15,171 nucleotides of DNA, from NCBI GenBank assembly GCA_937982065.1, contig CALJMO010000026.1, forward strand, positions 1-15,171, given 5' to 3'. Shown one piece after another: positions 7,545 to 13,690 of this stretch. A program made the position numbers and the translations under genes. The notes under the pieces were generated by a model. The model made no database searches. It was not told the origin of the DNA and saw nothing but the letters and a program-made list of their open reading frames with translations. Source of the stretch: an uncultured Collinsella sp. (lineage in GTDB: Bacteria > Actinomycetota > Coriobacteriia > Coriobacteriales > Coriobacteriaceae). Numbering within the stretch: position 1 is the stretch's first letter; each line of letters starts with the position of its first letter.

Positions 7545-7573
7545 CTGGAATCGATAAAGCGCCGCTTTATGAT
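7545..7573 (+). promoter_or_regulatory. Candidate promoter of the 7580-7724 RNA, with overlapping dyad
   Basis: TATGAT (7568-7573) matches the -10 consensus in five of six positions. The -35 region at 17-bp spacing reads CTGGAA, a weak match. A perfect 7-bp dyad ATAAAGC (7554-7560) / GCTTTAT (7564-7570) overlaps the -10 and could be an operator or chance symmetry. Confidence 0.45.
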
Positions 7574-7579
7574 GTAGGT

Positions 7580-7724
7580 ATTCCGCCCCCCGCGGAGCAA
7601 CTGGGTGAACCGTCGCGTTTATTTAGGGAGCCCACACAGTCGTACCTAGTACAGGTATCCTTCGTTGTTAAGGACGCTGGAACAGTCGATGAGGGCACCC
7701 ACCTGTTTTAGGTGGGTTCATTTT
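7580..7724 (+). ncRNA. Probable structured small RNA (6S-like?) or attenuator
   Basis: A roughly 145-nt non-coding stretch lies between a good -10 box and a terminator-like hairpin. Local stems are CCGC/GCGG (about 7583-7594), TACCT/AGGTA (about 7643-7657) and TCCTT/AAGGA (about 7658-7674). The 3' end is an 8-bp stem ACCCACCT/AGGTGGGT (7697-7704 with 7710-7717) followed by TCATTTT. The 5' segments TGGGTG (7602-7607) and TGAACC (7606-7611) can pair with CACCCA (7696-7701) and GGTTCA (7715-7720), so the terminator stem has a competing partner. Size, an independent promoter and the 3' GGCACCCACCT hairpin recall 6S RNAs of anaerobic Gram-positives, but I could not build the full 6S fold. An attenuator ahead of the WecA-like gene is the alternative. 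tRNA, SRP, tmRNA, RNase P and T-box signatures were looked for and not seen. Confidence 0.5.
7697..7724 (+). terminator. Terminator-like hairpin ending the 7580-7724 RNA
   Basis: An 8-bp stem (7697-7704 with 7710-7717) closes a 5-nt GTTTT loop and is followed by a T-rich tail (TCATTTT). The tail is imperfect, so termination may be partial. The remaining 230 bp up to the WecA-like gene contain no hairpin or open frame that I can support; TATTAT at 7879-7884 is a possible -10 box for that gene. Confidence 0.6.
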
Positions 7725-7955
7725 CGTAACGTGGGGGGTGGTTTTCTTTTGTCGAAAATCGCCATTACAGTCCATATGGATCCCCGCCGGCATCCCGACA
7801 AGCCATCGACAGCATCCTAATATCTGGTAAGCGCGTGATTATCGCTGCGTGCAACTACATGCACCCCCCTTGGTCGAGTATTATGGTTCGGCTATGCCCT
7901 TTGCGCATGGCGTTCTTCTGACCTTTTCCTTCGACGCTTGGCGGTTTTTAGATTC

Positions 7956-9155
7956 ATGGCTTCATCCCCGAGCTACATACCGTACCTATGCGTGGCAGCG
8001 GCGGCTTTTATCACGACCTTCCTCGCGGTGCCCCTGGTCAAGCGCTTGGCAATTAAGCTCGATGCCGTCGACTATCCTTCTAAGCGCCGCATCAACACCA
8101 AGCCCATCCCGCGTTTGGGCGGAACGGCGGTGTTTTTGGGCCTGGTCGTTGCCTGCATTGTGCAAATACTAGGCACCTGGCACCTAGGCTGGCCACCCGT
8201 CCTGGTGCCGCACCCGCGCCTTCACATTAGCTATCCCATGCTGGCGCTCTCCTTTACCGTCATCTTTGCGACCGGCGCTATCGACGACGTCTTCCAGCTC
8301 ACGCCCAAGCAAAAGCTGGCCGGACAGGTCCTCGCCGCGCTTATCGCCTGCATGGGCGGCCTAAAAATCGGCGTCATCGTCAACCCGTTTGCTCCCGGCG
8401 AGATCATGCTCGGATGGCTCGCCTACCCCATCACCGTAATCTATCTGGTGGCATTCACCAACATCATTAACCTCATCGACGGCCTCGACGGCTTGGCCAC
8501 GGGCATCTGCGGCATCGCCTCGTTCACCATGTTTTCGATGGCCGTTCTCTCGGGCCGCATCGACGCCGCCGCGCTCTCCATTGCGCTCTTTGGCGCCTGT
8601 CTGGCCTTTTTGCGCTACAACTTCAACCCCGCAAGCATCTTCTTGGGCGACTCGGGGTCGCTGCTTCTGGGCTTTGCGCTGGGCTCCATCTCGCTGCTCA
8701 ACGTGAGCCGCACCGCCGCACTCACCTCGCTTATCATCCCGCTCATCGTTGCCGGCGTGCCCATCATCGACACGTTTAGCGCCATTGTGCGCCGCAAGCG
8801 CGCCCACATTAGCATCGGGCAGGCCGACAAGGGCCACATCCACCACCGCCTCATTCAAGAGGGCTACAACCAAAAGCAGGCCGTACTGCTCATCTACGCC
8901 TGGTGCATTATGCTTTCGGCCGGCGCCGCCGCCATCAATCAGGTTGAAGTGCCCACGCGCGTGCTCATCTTTACCGTGCTCGCCATTGGCTCGGCAGCCT
9001 TTGCCAAGCACCTACACCTGTTTGAGCCCGTGCTGCGCCACCATTACAACAAGCGCACGCACGAAGACGAGCTGGTAACCCCCGATGACCCCGCCTTTAA
9101 GCAGGAGGAGCAGGCAGCCGAGGAACGTAAGGAAGAGCGCCACCACAAGCTCTAG
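7956..9155 (+). CDS. Undecaprenyl-phosphate N-acetylglucosaminyl 1-phosphate transferase-like (WecA/TagO family)
   Basis: A polytopic membrane enzyme of the polyprenyl-phosphate sugar-1-phosphate transferase family. It probably moves GlcNAc-1-P (or a related sugar) from UDP to undecaprenyl phosphate at the start of a cell-wall glycopolymer or surface polysaccharide. The 399 residues show NTKPIPRLGG (about 47-56), GAIDD (about 107-111) and the metal-binding NLIDGLDGLATG (about 172-183). They also show FLGDSGSLLLG (about 228-238) and the WecA-type HIHHRL (about 291-296), followed by a charged cytosolic tail. Around ten hydrophobic segments are visible. The ATG at 7956 is preferred; an in-frame TTG at 7938 is possible, and neither has a strong ribosome site. 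MraY is less likely because of the HIHHRL pattern. No glycosyltransferases for a polymer follow, so the end product is unknown. Confidence 0.9.
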   Translation: MASSPSYIPYLCVAAAAFITTFLAVPLVKRLAIKLDAVDYPSKRRINTKPIPRLGGTAVFLGLVVACIVQILGTWHLGWPPVLVPHPRLHISYPMLALSFTVIFATGAIDDVFQLTPKQKLAGQVLAALIACMGGLKIGVIVNPFAPGEIMLGWLAYPITVIYLVAFTNIINLIDGLDGLATGICGIASFTMFSMAVLSGRIDAAALSIALFGACLAFLRYNFNPASIFLGDSGSLLLGFALGSISLLNVSRTAALTSLIIPLIVAGVPIIDTFSAIVRRKRAHISIGQADKGHIHHRLIQEGYNQKQAVLLIYAWCIMLSAGAAAINQVEVPTRVLIFTVLAIGSAAFAKHLHLFEPVLRHHYNKRTHEDELVTPDDPAFKQEEQAAEERKEERHHKL

Positions 9156-9311
9156 GGTAAGCTGCCGAGGATGTGCCCCGGCGCCGCTGGCCATGCGCAG
9201 CCCCGCGCCCATCATGCAAGCCGCCCCTCTCCTGCTCCTCGCCTACTTACGCCCCGACCCTCCAATAAACGCGTTATCATCTTGACCCATGAACATACGT
9301 TAGGAGCAATC

Positions 9312-10361
9312 ATGCCAAACGAGAACAGCTACGAAGTCGCGCTGCAAAAGAGCAACGCCATTCGCGAGGGCCTGGCCAAGACGCCCGAGAAGTTCACCAT
9401 GCTTACCGGCGACCGCCCCACCGGCCGTCTGCACCTGGGCCACTACTTTGGCACCCTCAAGGGCCGCGTCGAGCTGCAGAACATGGGCGCCAAGACCAAC
9501 GTGCTCATCGCCGACTACCAGGTCATCACCGACCGCGACACCACCGAGCACATCCAGGACAACGTGTACAACATGGTCATGGACTACCTTGCCTGCGGCA
9601 TCGACCCCGACAAGACCATGATCTACGCGCACTCCGCCGTGCCCGCCGCCAACCAGCTCATGCTGCCGTTCCTGTCGCTGGTGTCCGAGGCTGAGCTGGC
9701 GCGCAACCCCACGGTTAAGGCCGAGATGGAGGCCTCGGGCCACGAGCTCACCGGCCTTCTGCTCACCTACCCGGTGCACCAGGCCTGCGACATCCTGTTC
9801 TGCAAGGGCAACGTGGTGCCGGTTGGTCGCGACCAGCTGCCGCACATCGAGCTCACCCGCACCATCGCCCGCCGCTTTAACAACCGCTACGGCAAGGTGT
9901 TCCCCGAGGTCGACGCGCTGCTGTCCGAGACCCCGCTGCTGCCCGGCCTGGACGGCCGCAAGATGAGCAAGAGCTACGGCAACGCCATCAACATCTCGAT
10001 GACCGCCGAGGAAACGGCCAAGCGCATCAAAAAGAGCCAGACCGACTCCGAGCGCATGATCACGTTCGACCCCGAGAACCGCCCCGGCGTGTCCGGCCTG
10101 CTTTCGACGGCTGCCATCTGCACCGGCCGCTCCGAGGTCGAGATTGCCGAGGAGATTGGCATGGGCGGCTCCGGCCAGCTCAAGAAGTACGTGACCGAGG
10201 CCGTCAACGAGTACTTCGCACCGATCCGCGAGCGTCGACAGCGCTATGAGAACGATCTGGACTATGTGAAGGATGTGCTGCACGAGGGCAACCGTCGCGC
10301 CAACGAGATCGCCGAGCAGACCCTGGCCGAGGTTCGGGACGCCATGGGCATGGTGTACTAG
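9312..10361 (+). CDS. trpS: tryptophanyl-tRNA synthetase (HLGH type)
   Basis: Charges tRNA-Trp with tryptophan. The 349-residue class I synthetase has a full HIGH-like motif in GDRPTGRLHLGH (33-44) and KMSKS at 217-221. Length is normal for bacterial TrpRS. The ATG start follows AGGAG (9303-9307) by 4 nt; the upstream in-frame extension lacks a ribosome site and is low-complexity. Codon use is strongly biased to C- and G-ending codons such as CTG, AAC and ATC, more than in the neighbours, which suggests high expression. TATCAT (9275-9280) is a possible -10 box with a poor -35. The GDRPTG-HLGH version differs from the E. coli-type motif with TIGN and resembles the second bacterial TrpRS group. 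A strong terminator follows 35 nt after the stop. Confidence 0.97.
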   Translation: MPNENSYEVALQKSNAIREGLAKTPEKFTMLTGDRPTGRLHLGHYFGTLKGRVELQNMGAKTNVLIADYQVITDRDTTEHIQDNVYNMVMDYLACGIDPDKTMIYAHSAVPAANQLMLPFLSLVSEAELARNPTVKAEMEASGHELTGLLLTYPVHQACDILFCKGNVVPVGRDQLPHIELTRTIARRFNNRYGKVFPEVDALLSETPLLPGLDGRKMSKSYGNAINISMTAEETAKRIKKSQTDSERMITFDPENRPGVSGLLSTAAICTGRSEVEIAEEIGMGGSGQLKKYVTEAVNEYFAPIRERRQRYENDLDYVKDVLHEGNRRANEIAEQTLAEVRDAMGMVY

Positions 10362-10396
10362 ACCGATCTGCTGACTTGAGCTTTCGATTGCTTTTG

Positions 10397-10424
10397 GGCG
10401 GGCGCTACGGCGTCCGCCTTTTTT
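10397..10424 (+). terminator. Terminator of trpS
   Basis: A 9-bp G/C-rich stem (10397-10405 with 10410-10418, one G-T pair) closes a TACG tetraloop and is followed by six T residues (10419-10424). It is the strongest rho-independent terminator on the plus strand here. Confidence 0.92.
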
Positions 10425-10689
10425 GGAGCCGGACCGCTTCGGCTCCGTCCATCGCACCCCCTCGACAAACAGGAACAGGCCCGCCGGCAGTTAGCTGCCA
10501 GCGGGCCTGTTCCCGAAGTACACCGTTGAATCGCACAGAGGGGAGGAATGCGAATCAAACTCAACAGGGCAGGCTTTTTCATCGCCTATTGCCCGCTCTG
10601 TTGCTGAATACAATATAGTTCACCGTGGTTTACTTTGCAGCATCAATATCCGCCGCCATAGCTTCTCCATAAGTTAGCCCAAGTAAACT
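10425..10689. other. Hairpin-rich gene-free gap after trpS
   Basis: No gene of normal size lies here. Three inverted repeats follow one another: 10425-10431 with 10440-10446 (7 bp); 10472-10484 with 10501-10513 (13 bp perfect, extended by 4 bp beyond one mismatch); and 10562-10574 with 10591-10603 (13 bp with one mismatch and one G-T pair). None has a following T-run. GTTTACTT (10628-10635) recurs inverted at 10681-10688. A 19-codon frame (10548-10607), starting at ATG just after GGGGAGGA, spans the third repeat, but there is no other evidence that it is translated. Confidence 0.5.
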
Positions 10690-10728
10690 AAACCACCACA
10701 AAGGGGGCAGGCACCTTTGTGGTGGTTT
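10690..10728. repeat. CCACCACAAAG palindrome, copy 1
   Basis: A 14-bp perfect stem, 10690-10703 with 10715-10728, around an 11-nt loop that on the minus strand reads GTGCCTGCCCC. It lies 16 nt beyond the stop of the MGMT-type gene and can serve as its terminator, with TTT after the stem on either strand. Loop orientation is opposite to copy 2. Confidence 0.85.
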
Positions 10729-10744
10729 TGGCCACGGCAGAGCG

Positions 10745-11065
10745 CTAGAGCCCTGCTGGCCAGCGACAGGCGGGCAAGTCGACGTGCATGTCGTCCTTAA
10801 ACGCCACACCCTCCCCTAGCAAAAGCTCACGTTGAGCATCGGGACCGCCAAAAGCGAAGCCCTCGCATATGTGCCCGTCGGCAAACACCACGCGGTGACA
10901 GGGAATCTCGCCGGGACGCGGATTACTATGCAGGGCATACCCCACGTACCGCGCACTTCGTGGACGACCGGCAAGCAGCGCCACCTGACCATACGTGGCG
11001 ACCATCCCCTCGGGGATCTGCTCGACCACCTCGTACACCCGTTCAAAAAAGCCCTCAGACGCCAT
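10745..11065 (-). CDS. Minimal MGMT-family protein (O6-alkylguanine DNA alkyltransferase domain)
   Basis: A 106-residue protein consisting only of the DNA-binding/catalytic domain of the methylated-DNA-cysteine methyltransferase family. It repairs O6-alkylguanine by moving the alkyl group to its own cysteine, or flags it for other repair. Visible motifs are ATYGQVALLAG (23-33), the arginine-finger region RSARYVGYAL (36-45) and the active-site PCHRVV with Cys56. Alkyltransferase-like proteins have Trp at that position, so the cysteine argues for true transfer activity. The N-terminal domain of Ogt/Ada is absent, as in many short homologues. The ATG at 11065 is chosen because GGGAG lies about 7 nt upstream; a GTG further upstream falls inside repeat copy 2. 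The gene is bracketed by repeat copies 1 and 2 in opposite loop orientation. Confidence 0.9.
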   Translation of the reverse strand: MASEGFFERVYEVVEQIPEGMVATYGQVALLAGRPRSARYVGYALHSNPRPGEIPCHRVVFADGHICEGFAFGGPDAQRELLLGEGVAFKDDMHVDLPACRWPAGL

Positions 11066-11093
11066 TGCTCGCTCCCTTCCACCCGGAAAAGCA

Positions 11094-11134
11094 TAAACCA
11101 CCACAAAGGTGCCTGTCCCCTTTGTGGTGGTTTA
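11094..11134. repeat. CCACCACAAAG palindrome, copy 2
   Basis: A 15-bp perfect stem, 11094-11108 with 11120-11134, around an 11-nt loop GTGCCTGTCCC. It lies 11 nt beyond the degV stop and 28 nt upstream of the MGMT-type ATG. It is a likely degV terminator, although the T-run after the stem is short. Confidence 0.88.
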
Positions 11135-11145
11135 TGGCAGATCGG

Positions 11146-12000
11146 TTAGTTGGCGGGCTGGAAGAAGGCTACGGCGACGGCGCCGGGGCCTACGTGGGTG
11201 CCGATGGTGGCGCCGATGGTGTGAACGGGCAACTCGCCTTCGGTGTGGCCAGCCCAAAGTGCCGCGCTGTCCTCGATATACTTCTTGAGCACCGCATCCG
11301 AAAGGCCCGTATAGCCGAGCGCCAGCGGCATGGAAAAGTCGATGCCGCCCGCTTTTTCGACCTTCTGATTGAGCAGATTGCGGCCGTTCTTGGAACCGCG
11401 CGCCTTACCCAGCTGCACGATCAGACCGTCCTCGACAGCCACCACGGGCTTTACGTTGAGCAGCGTGCCCACGGCGCCGGCCGCAGCAGACAGACGACCG
11501 CCGCGCACCAGGTACTCCAGCGTCTCGAGCAGGCCGATAACCACCACACGGTCGCGCACGGCCTCGACGGCCGCCGCGATCTGGGCCGCACTACGGCCCT
11601 CGTCCACCAGGCGCAGGGCATACTCGACCAGGACACGCTCACCCAGAGTGACGTTGTTGCTATCCACCACGTACACGTCGCCGCCCGGCGCCTCGGCAAG
11701 TGCGGTACGGGCACTCTGATTGGTGCCCGAAAGCTTAGCGCCCACGGTAATAATCACAGCCTCATCGCCGGCATCACGCGCCTCGGCAATAGCCTGCGAA
11801 AACGCGTACGGGTTGACCTGGCCGGTCTTGGGCAGCTCATCGCGCTCCACGAGCATCTCGTAAAAGCGCTGGTGATCGATGTCGACGCCATCCATGTACA
11901 CATCGGTGCCAAAGGTGACGGACAGCGGCAGAACACTCAGAGCGGGGTGCTCAGCCGGCGACATATCGCTCGCGGAATCGGTAATAATACGAATGGACAT
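11146..12000 (-). CDS. DegV family fatty-acid-binding protein
   Basis: A 284-residue DegV protein. Members bind a fatty acid in a cleft, and some act as the binding subunit of fatty acid kinase in Gram-positive bacteria. Visible features are ITDSASDM (6-13), the TGQVNP segment (about 59-64, usually TSQ/TSQPSP-like), SGTNQSA (about 90-96), ETLEYLVRGGRLS (about 158-170), GTLLNVKPV (about 178-186) and a C-terminal GATIGTHVGPGAVAVAF. Length is normal. The ATG at 12000 follows AAAGGA by about 7 nt; the frame is open further upstream but without a ribosome site. A MarR-type regulator lies 119 nt upstream on the same strand with no terminator-like hairpin between, so the two may form one transcript. 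No FakA-like kinase gene is in the window. Confidence 0.93.
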   Translation of the reverse strand: MSIRIITDSASDMSPAEHPALSVLPLSVTFGTDVYMDGVDIDHQRFYEMLVERDELPKTGQVNPYAFSQAIAEARDAGDEAVIITVGAKLSGTNQSARTALAEAPGGDVYVVDSNNVTLGERVLVEYALRLVDEGRSAAQIAAAVEAVRDRVVVIGLLETLEYLVRGGRLSAAAGAVGTLLNVKPVVAVEDGLIVQLGKARGSKNGRNLLNQKVEKAGGIDFSMPLALGYTGLSDAVLKKYIEDSAALWAGHTEGELPVHTIGATIGTHVGPGAVAVAFFQPAN

Positions 12001-12119
12001 AGCGAATCCTTTCTTTCGCGGACCTCTCGCGGGGAATTTTGACAGCAATGCCCCGGCACGGCATACGCACTCAAACGGGACTATGCAGTTGTTAATTGGA
12101 AGCAAATGCCTTGGCGGCC

Positions 12120-12569
12120 TTAGATCTCGCGCAGGGTGTTGAGAATCGTGCGCAGCGACGCATACATCTGCTCGCGCTGCTCCACACCCATAGCCTTACC
12201 GGTGGTATCGAGCACCTCGCGAATGATGCGGTCCGCCTCGCTCATGCTCTCGCCGCCCAGAGCGGTCAGGCGCACCGGAGCACGATACTTAACGGCGGCA
12301 TCGCCCGAATCATCGACCTCGACGTAGCCACCCTCCTCCAGATGCGCCAGCGTACGCGAGACGGCGGCGCGGGTCACGCCTGCCATGCGAGCCAGGTCGG
12401 CGCCAGTCAGGCCGTCCTTGCTGCGCTCAAGATAGTACAGGCACATAACGTCGGAGCCCTTGAGACCCAGCCTTGCGCCCTCAGACGTCTTAATGCGCTG
12501 GATCTCCTTGTAGAGTCCGCTGATCAGTCCGACAAAGTCCTCGAAACGTGTCTCGTCGCTCTGCTGCAT
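12120..12569 (-). CDS. MarR family transcriptional regulator
   Basis: A 149-residue winged-helix regulator. The helix-turn-helix is visible at about 54-80, with LTGADLARMAGVTRAAVSRT leading to a recognition helix and the wing at about 82-98 (YVEVDDSGDAAVKYR). Flanking helices for dimerisation occur at both ends. The effector is unknown. The start codon ATG has AAAGGCGG 10-17 nt upstream, a somewhat distant ribosome site. The gene is upstream of degV on the same strand and may control or be co-transcribed with it. The 104 bp upstream contain A/T-rich stretches (for example GTTAGCATTATGC on the minus strand) that could hold its promoter and own operator, but no clean dyad stands out. Confidence 0.9.
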   Translation of the reverse strand: MQQSDETRFEDFVGLISGLYKEIQRIKTSEGARLGLKGSDVMCLYYLERSKDGLTGADLARMAGVTRAAVSRTLAHLEEGGYVEVDDSGDAAVKYRAPVRLTALGGESMSEADRIIREVLDTTGKAMGVEQREQMYASLRTILNTLREI

Positions 12570-12673
12570 GGGAGACGACCGCCTTTCGCTTGCATAATGC
12601 TAACGGGTAAACATCTTAGCCGTACTTAACGGCCGGCAGCCCTGCACGCCCTATTTGTTAACCCATCAACATA

Positions 12674-12714
12674 AAAACCACCACAAAGAGGACAGTCACC
12701 TTTGTGGTGGTTTT
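12674..12714. repeat. CCACCACAAAG palindrome, copy 3
   Basis: A 15-bp perfect stem, 12674-12688 with 12700-12714, around an 11-nt loop that on the minus strand reads GTGACTGTCCT. It lies 28 nt beyond the stop of the B3/4 gene. On the minus strand the stem is followed by TTTTTAT, making this the most terminator-like copy. Loop orientation agrees with copy 1. Confidence 0.88.
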
Positions 12715-12742
12715 GACCGGCGAACATGATCCGCAGGCGTCG

Positions 12743-13462
12743 CTACAGCTCCACGCAGGGGCTGTCGCGGGTCACAAGCGTCTTAACGACAAGCGTCGCT
12801 CCCAGATAGCGCTCGAGCAGCTCGGCTAAGCGATCGATCGCGGCCTGGCAATCCCCCATCCGCTCGGGCTCCACGCACTCAATCGCCAGGAACGCATCGG
12901 CCGAATCATCGGACAGCGCCGTGCGAACGCCGTCGCGCCAGTTCCAGCAGCGGCACACAGCGCCCGCATCGTCGATGTAGGCGAGCTCGCCGGGCAGCGT
13001 CGGATCGTCCGCCTCCTCGCCAAGCGGCAAGAACGCATCGCCACCGTCGGTCACCTTCAAGCGAAGGTCTCCCTCGATCGCATGCAGATCCTCGCCTCCC
13101 ACGGGCAGCGCGTAGGTCAGCGACACCGTGTTGTAAATATCCACCGCGGGCGTAATGTGGCCCACCGGCTTGCCTTTGAGCACGCGTTTGAGCAAGTTCT
13201 CGATCGAGCAGCGCGCGCCTTTCTTGGTCTTGAACAGACGATAGGCCTCGCGCCATGCCTTGACCGGTGCGTTCTCGCTGATAGTGTCGCTGGTCAGATG
13301 ACGCTCCGCATCGATATTGGCGCGGTCGAGCAACGCCGCAATCGCATCCACGTCCTCTTGAGGAATCTGAGCCGTGGGCTTCATGCCCTCCACGATCACA
13401 ACACCGACCGCTGCCTGCGGAAACAGCTCCCAGAATGAATCCTCGGTAATAAAGCTCTTCAT
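12743..13462 (-). CDS. B3/4 domain protein (PheRS beta-like tRNA-binding/editing fold)
   Basis: A 239-residue protein resembling stand-alone B3/4 domain proteins, related to the editing region of the phenylalanyl-tRNA synthetase beta chain. The typical stretch runs from about 68 to 135: AWREAYRLF, GARCSIENLLKRVLKG, then PAVDIYNTVSLTYALPVGG and IEGDLRL. The domain continues to about 225. Members are thought to act on nucleic acid or mischarged tRNA, but biochemical roles are poorly defined. The ATG at 13462 is chosen because GGGAG lies about 5 nt upstream; an ATG five codons earlier has no ribosome site and would include this site. A promoter about 140-170 nt upstream implies a long leader with several hairpins. 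Confidence 0.85.
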   Translation of the reverse strand: MKSFITEDSFWELFPQAAVGVVIVEGMKPTAQIPQEDVDAIAALLDRANIDAERHLTSDTISENAPVKAWREAYRLFKTKKGARCSIENLLKRVLKGKPVGHITPAVDIYNTVSLTYALPVGGEDLHAIEGDLRLKVTDGGDAFLPLGEEADDPTLPGELAYIDDAGAVCRCWNWRDGVRTALSDDSADAFLAIECVEPERMGDCQAAIDRLAELLERYLGATLVVKTLVTRDSPCVEL

Positions 13463-13493
13463 ACGCTCTCCCTTCATTGTGCGCGCCCGAGTG

Positions 13494-13600
13494 AGGGCGC
13501 CTAAACAAAAAGCGCCCTTACAACGGCCACCTTCAAAGTCCTACGGTGCCGTCACAAGAACGCTTGCGCTGTCCCCATCCGGAGAAGGGGACGATATGTC
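13494..13600 (-). promoter_or_regulatory. Potentially structured 5' leader of the B3/4 gene
   Basis: Between the predicted transcription start (about 13600) and the B3/4 ATG (13462) lie three inverted repeats: GTCCCC/GGGGAC (13571-13576 with 13587-13592); ACGGC-ACC/GGT-GCCGT (13523-13531 with 13545-13552, one bulge, 13-nt loop); and AGGGCGC/GCGCCCT (13494-13500 with 13512-13518). The last has a T-rich loop on the minus strand. I do not recognise a known riboswitch; T-box, ZTP, THF and fluoride cores were considered and not found. Confidence 0.4.
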
Positions 13601-13606
13601 AGACGT

Positions 13607-13635
13607 ATTGTAACCCGAGTCATCCACGCGAGCAA
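13607..13635 (-). promoter_or_regulatory. Promoter of the B3/4 gene
   Basis: On the minus strand TACAAT (13612-13607), five of six matches to the -10 box, is spaced 17 bp from TTGCTC (13635-13630), a partial -35. The -35 overlaps the outer end of repeat copy 4 by two bases. The transcript would start near 13600. Confidence 0.6.
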
Positions 13636-13675
13636 AACCACCACAAAGATGCACTGGCCCCTTTATGGTGGTTTT
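13634..13675. repeat. CCACCACAAAG palindrome, copy 4
   Basis: A 15-position stem, 13634-13648 with 13661-13675, has one C-A mismatch on the plus strand that becomes a G-U pair in the minus transcript. The 12-nt loop is ATGCACTGGCCC, the most diverged of the four. It lies 15 nt beyond the pckA stop and would end pckA transcription, with TTTT after the stem. Confidence 0.85.
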
Positions 13676-13690
13676 GGGTCTGAGGCGACG

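Noticed and set aside
7849..8172. Plus-strand frame overlapping the start of the WecA-like gene
   Set aside because: It begins at GTG without a ribosome site and continues into the WecA coding region in another frame; the product has no recognisable motif.
9156..9311. T-box or tryptophan attenuator before trpS
   Set aside because: No T-box core sequence, no stem I-like structure and no terminator in the 156-bp gap.
10647..10673. Nine-codon minus-strand frame after GGAG at about 10668-10671
   Set aside because: Too short to support, and no conserved feature or downstream linkage; noted only because the ribosome-site spacing is good.
10628..10688. Inverted GTTTACTT pair as an attachment site or terminator
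   Set aside because: Only 8 bp with a 45-nt loop, no T-run and no integrase or cargo nearby.
10690..13675. CRISPR array from the four similar repeats
   Set aside because: Copies are 400-1600 bp apart with whole genes between them, are long palindromes and vary in loop orientation.
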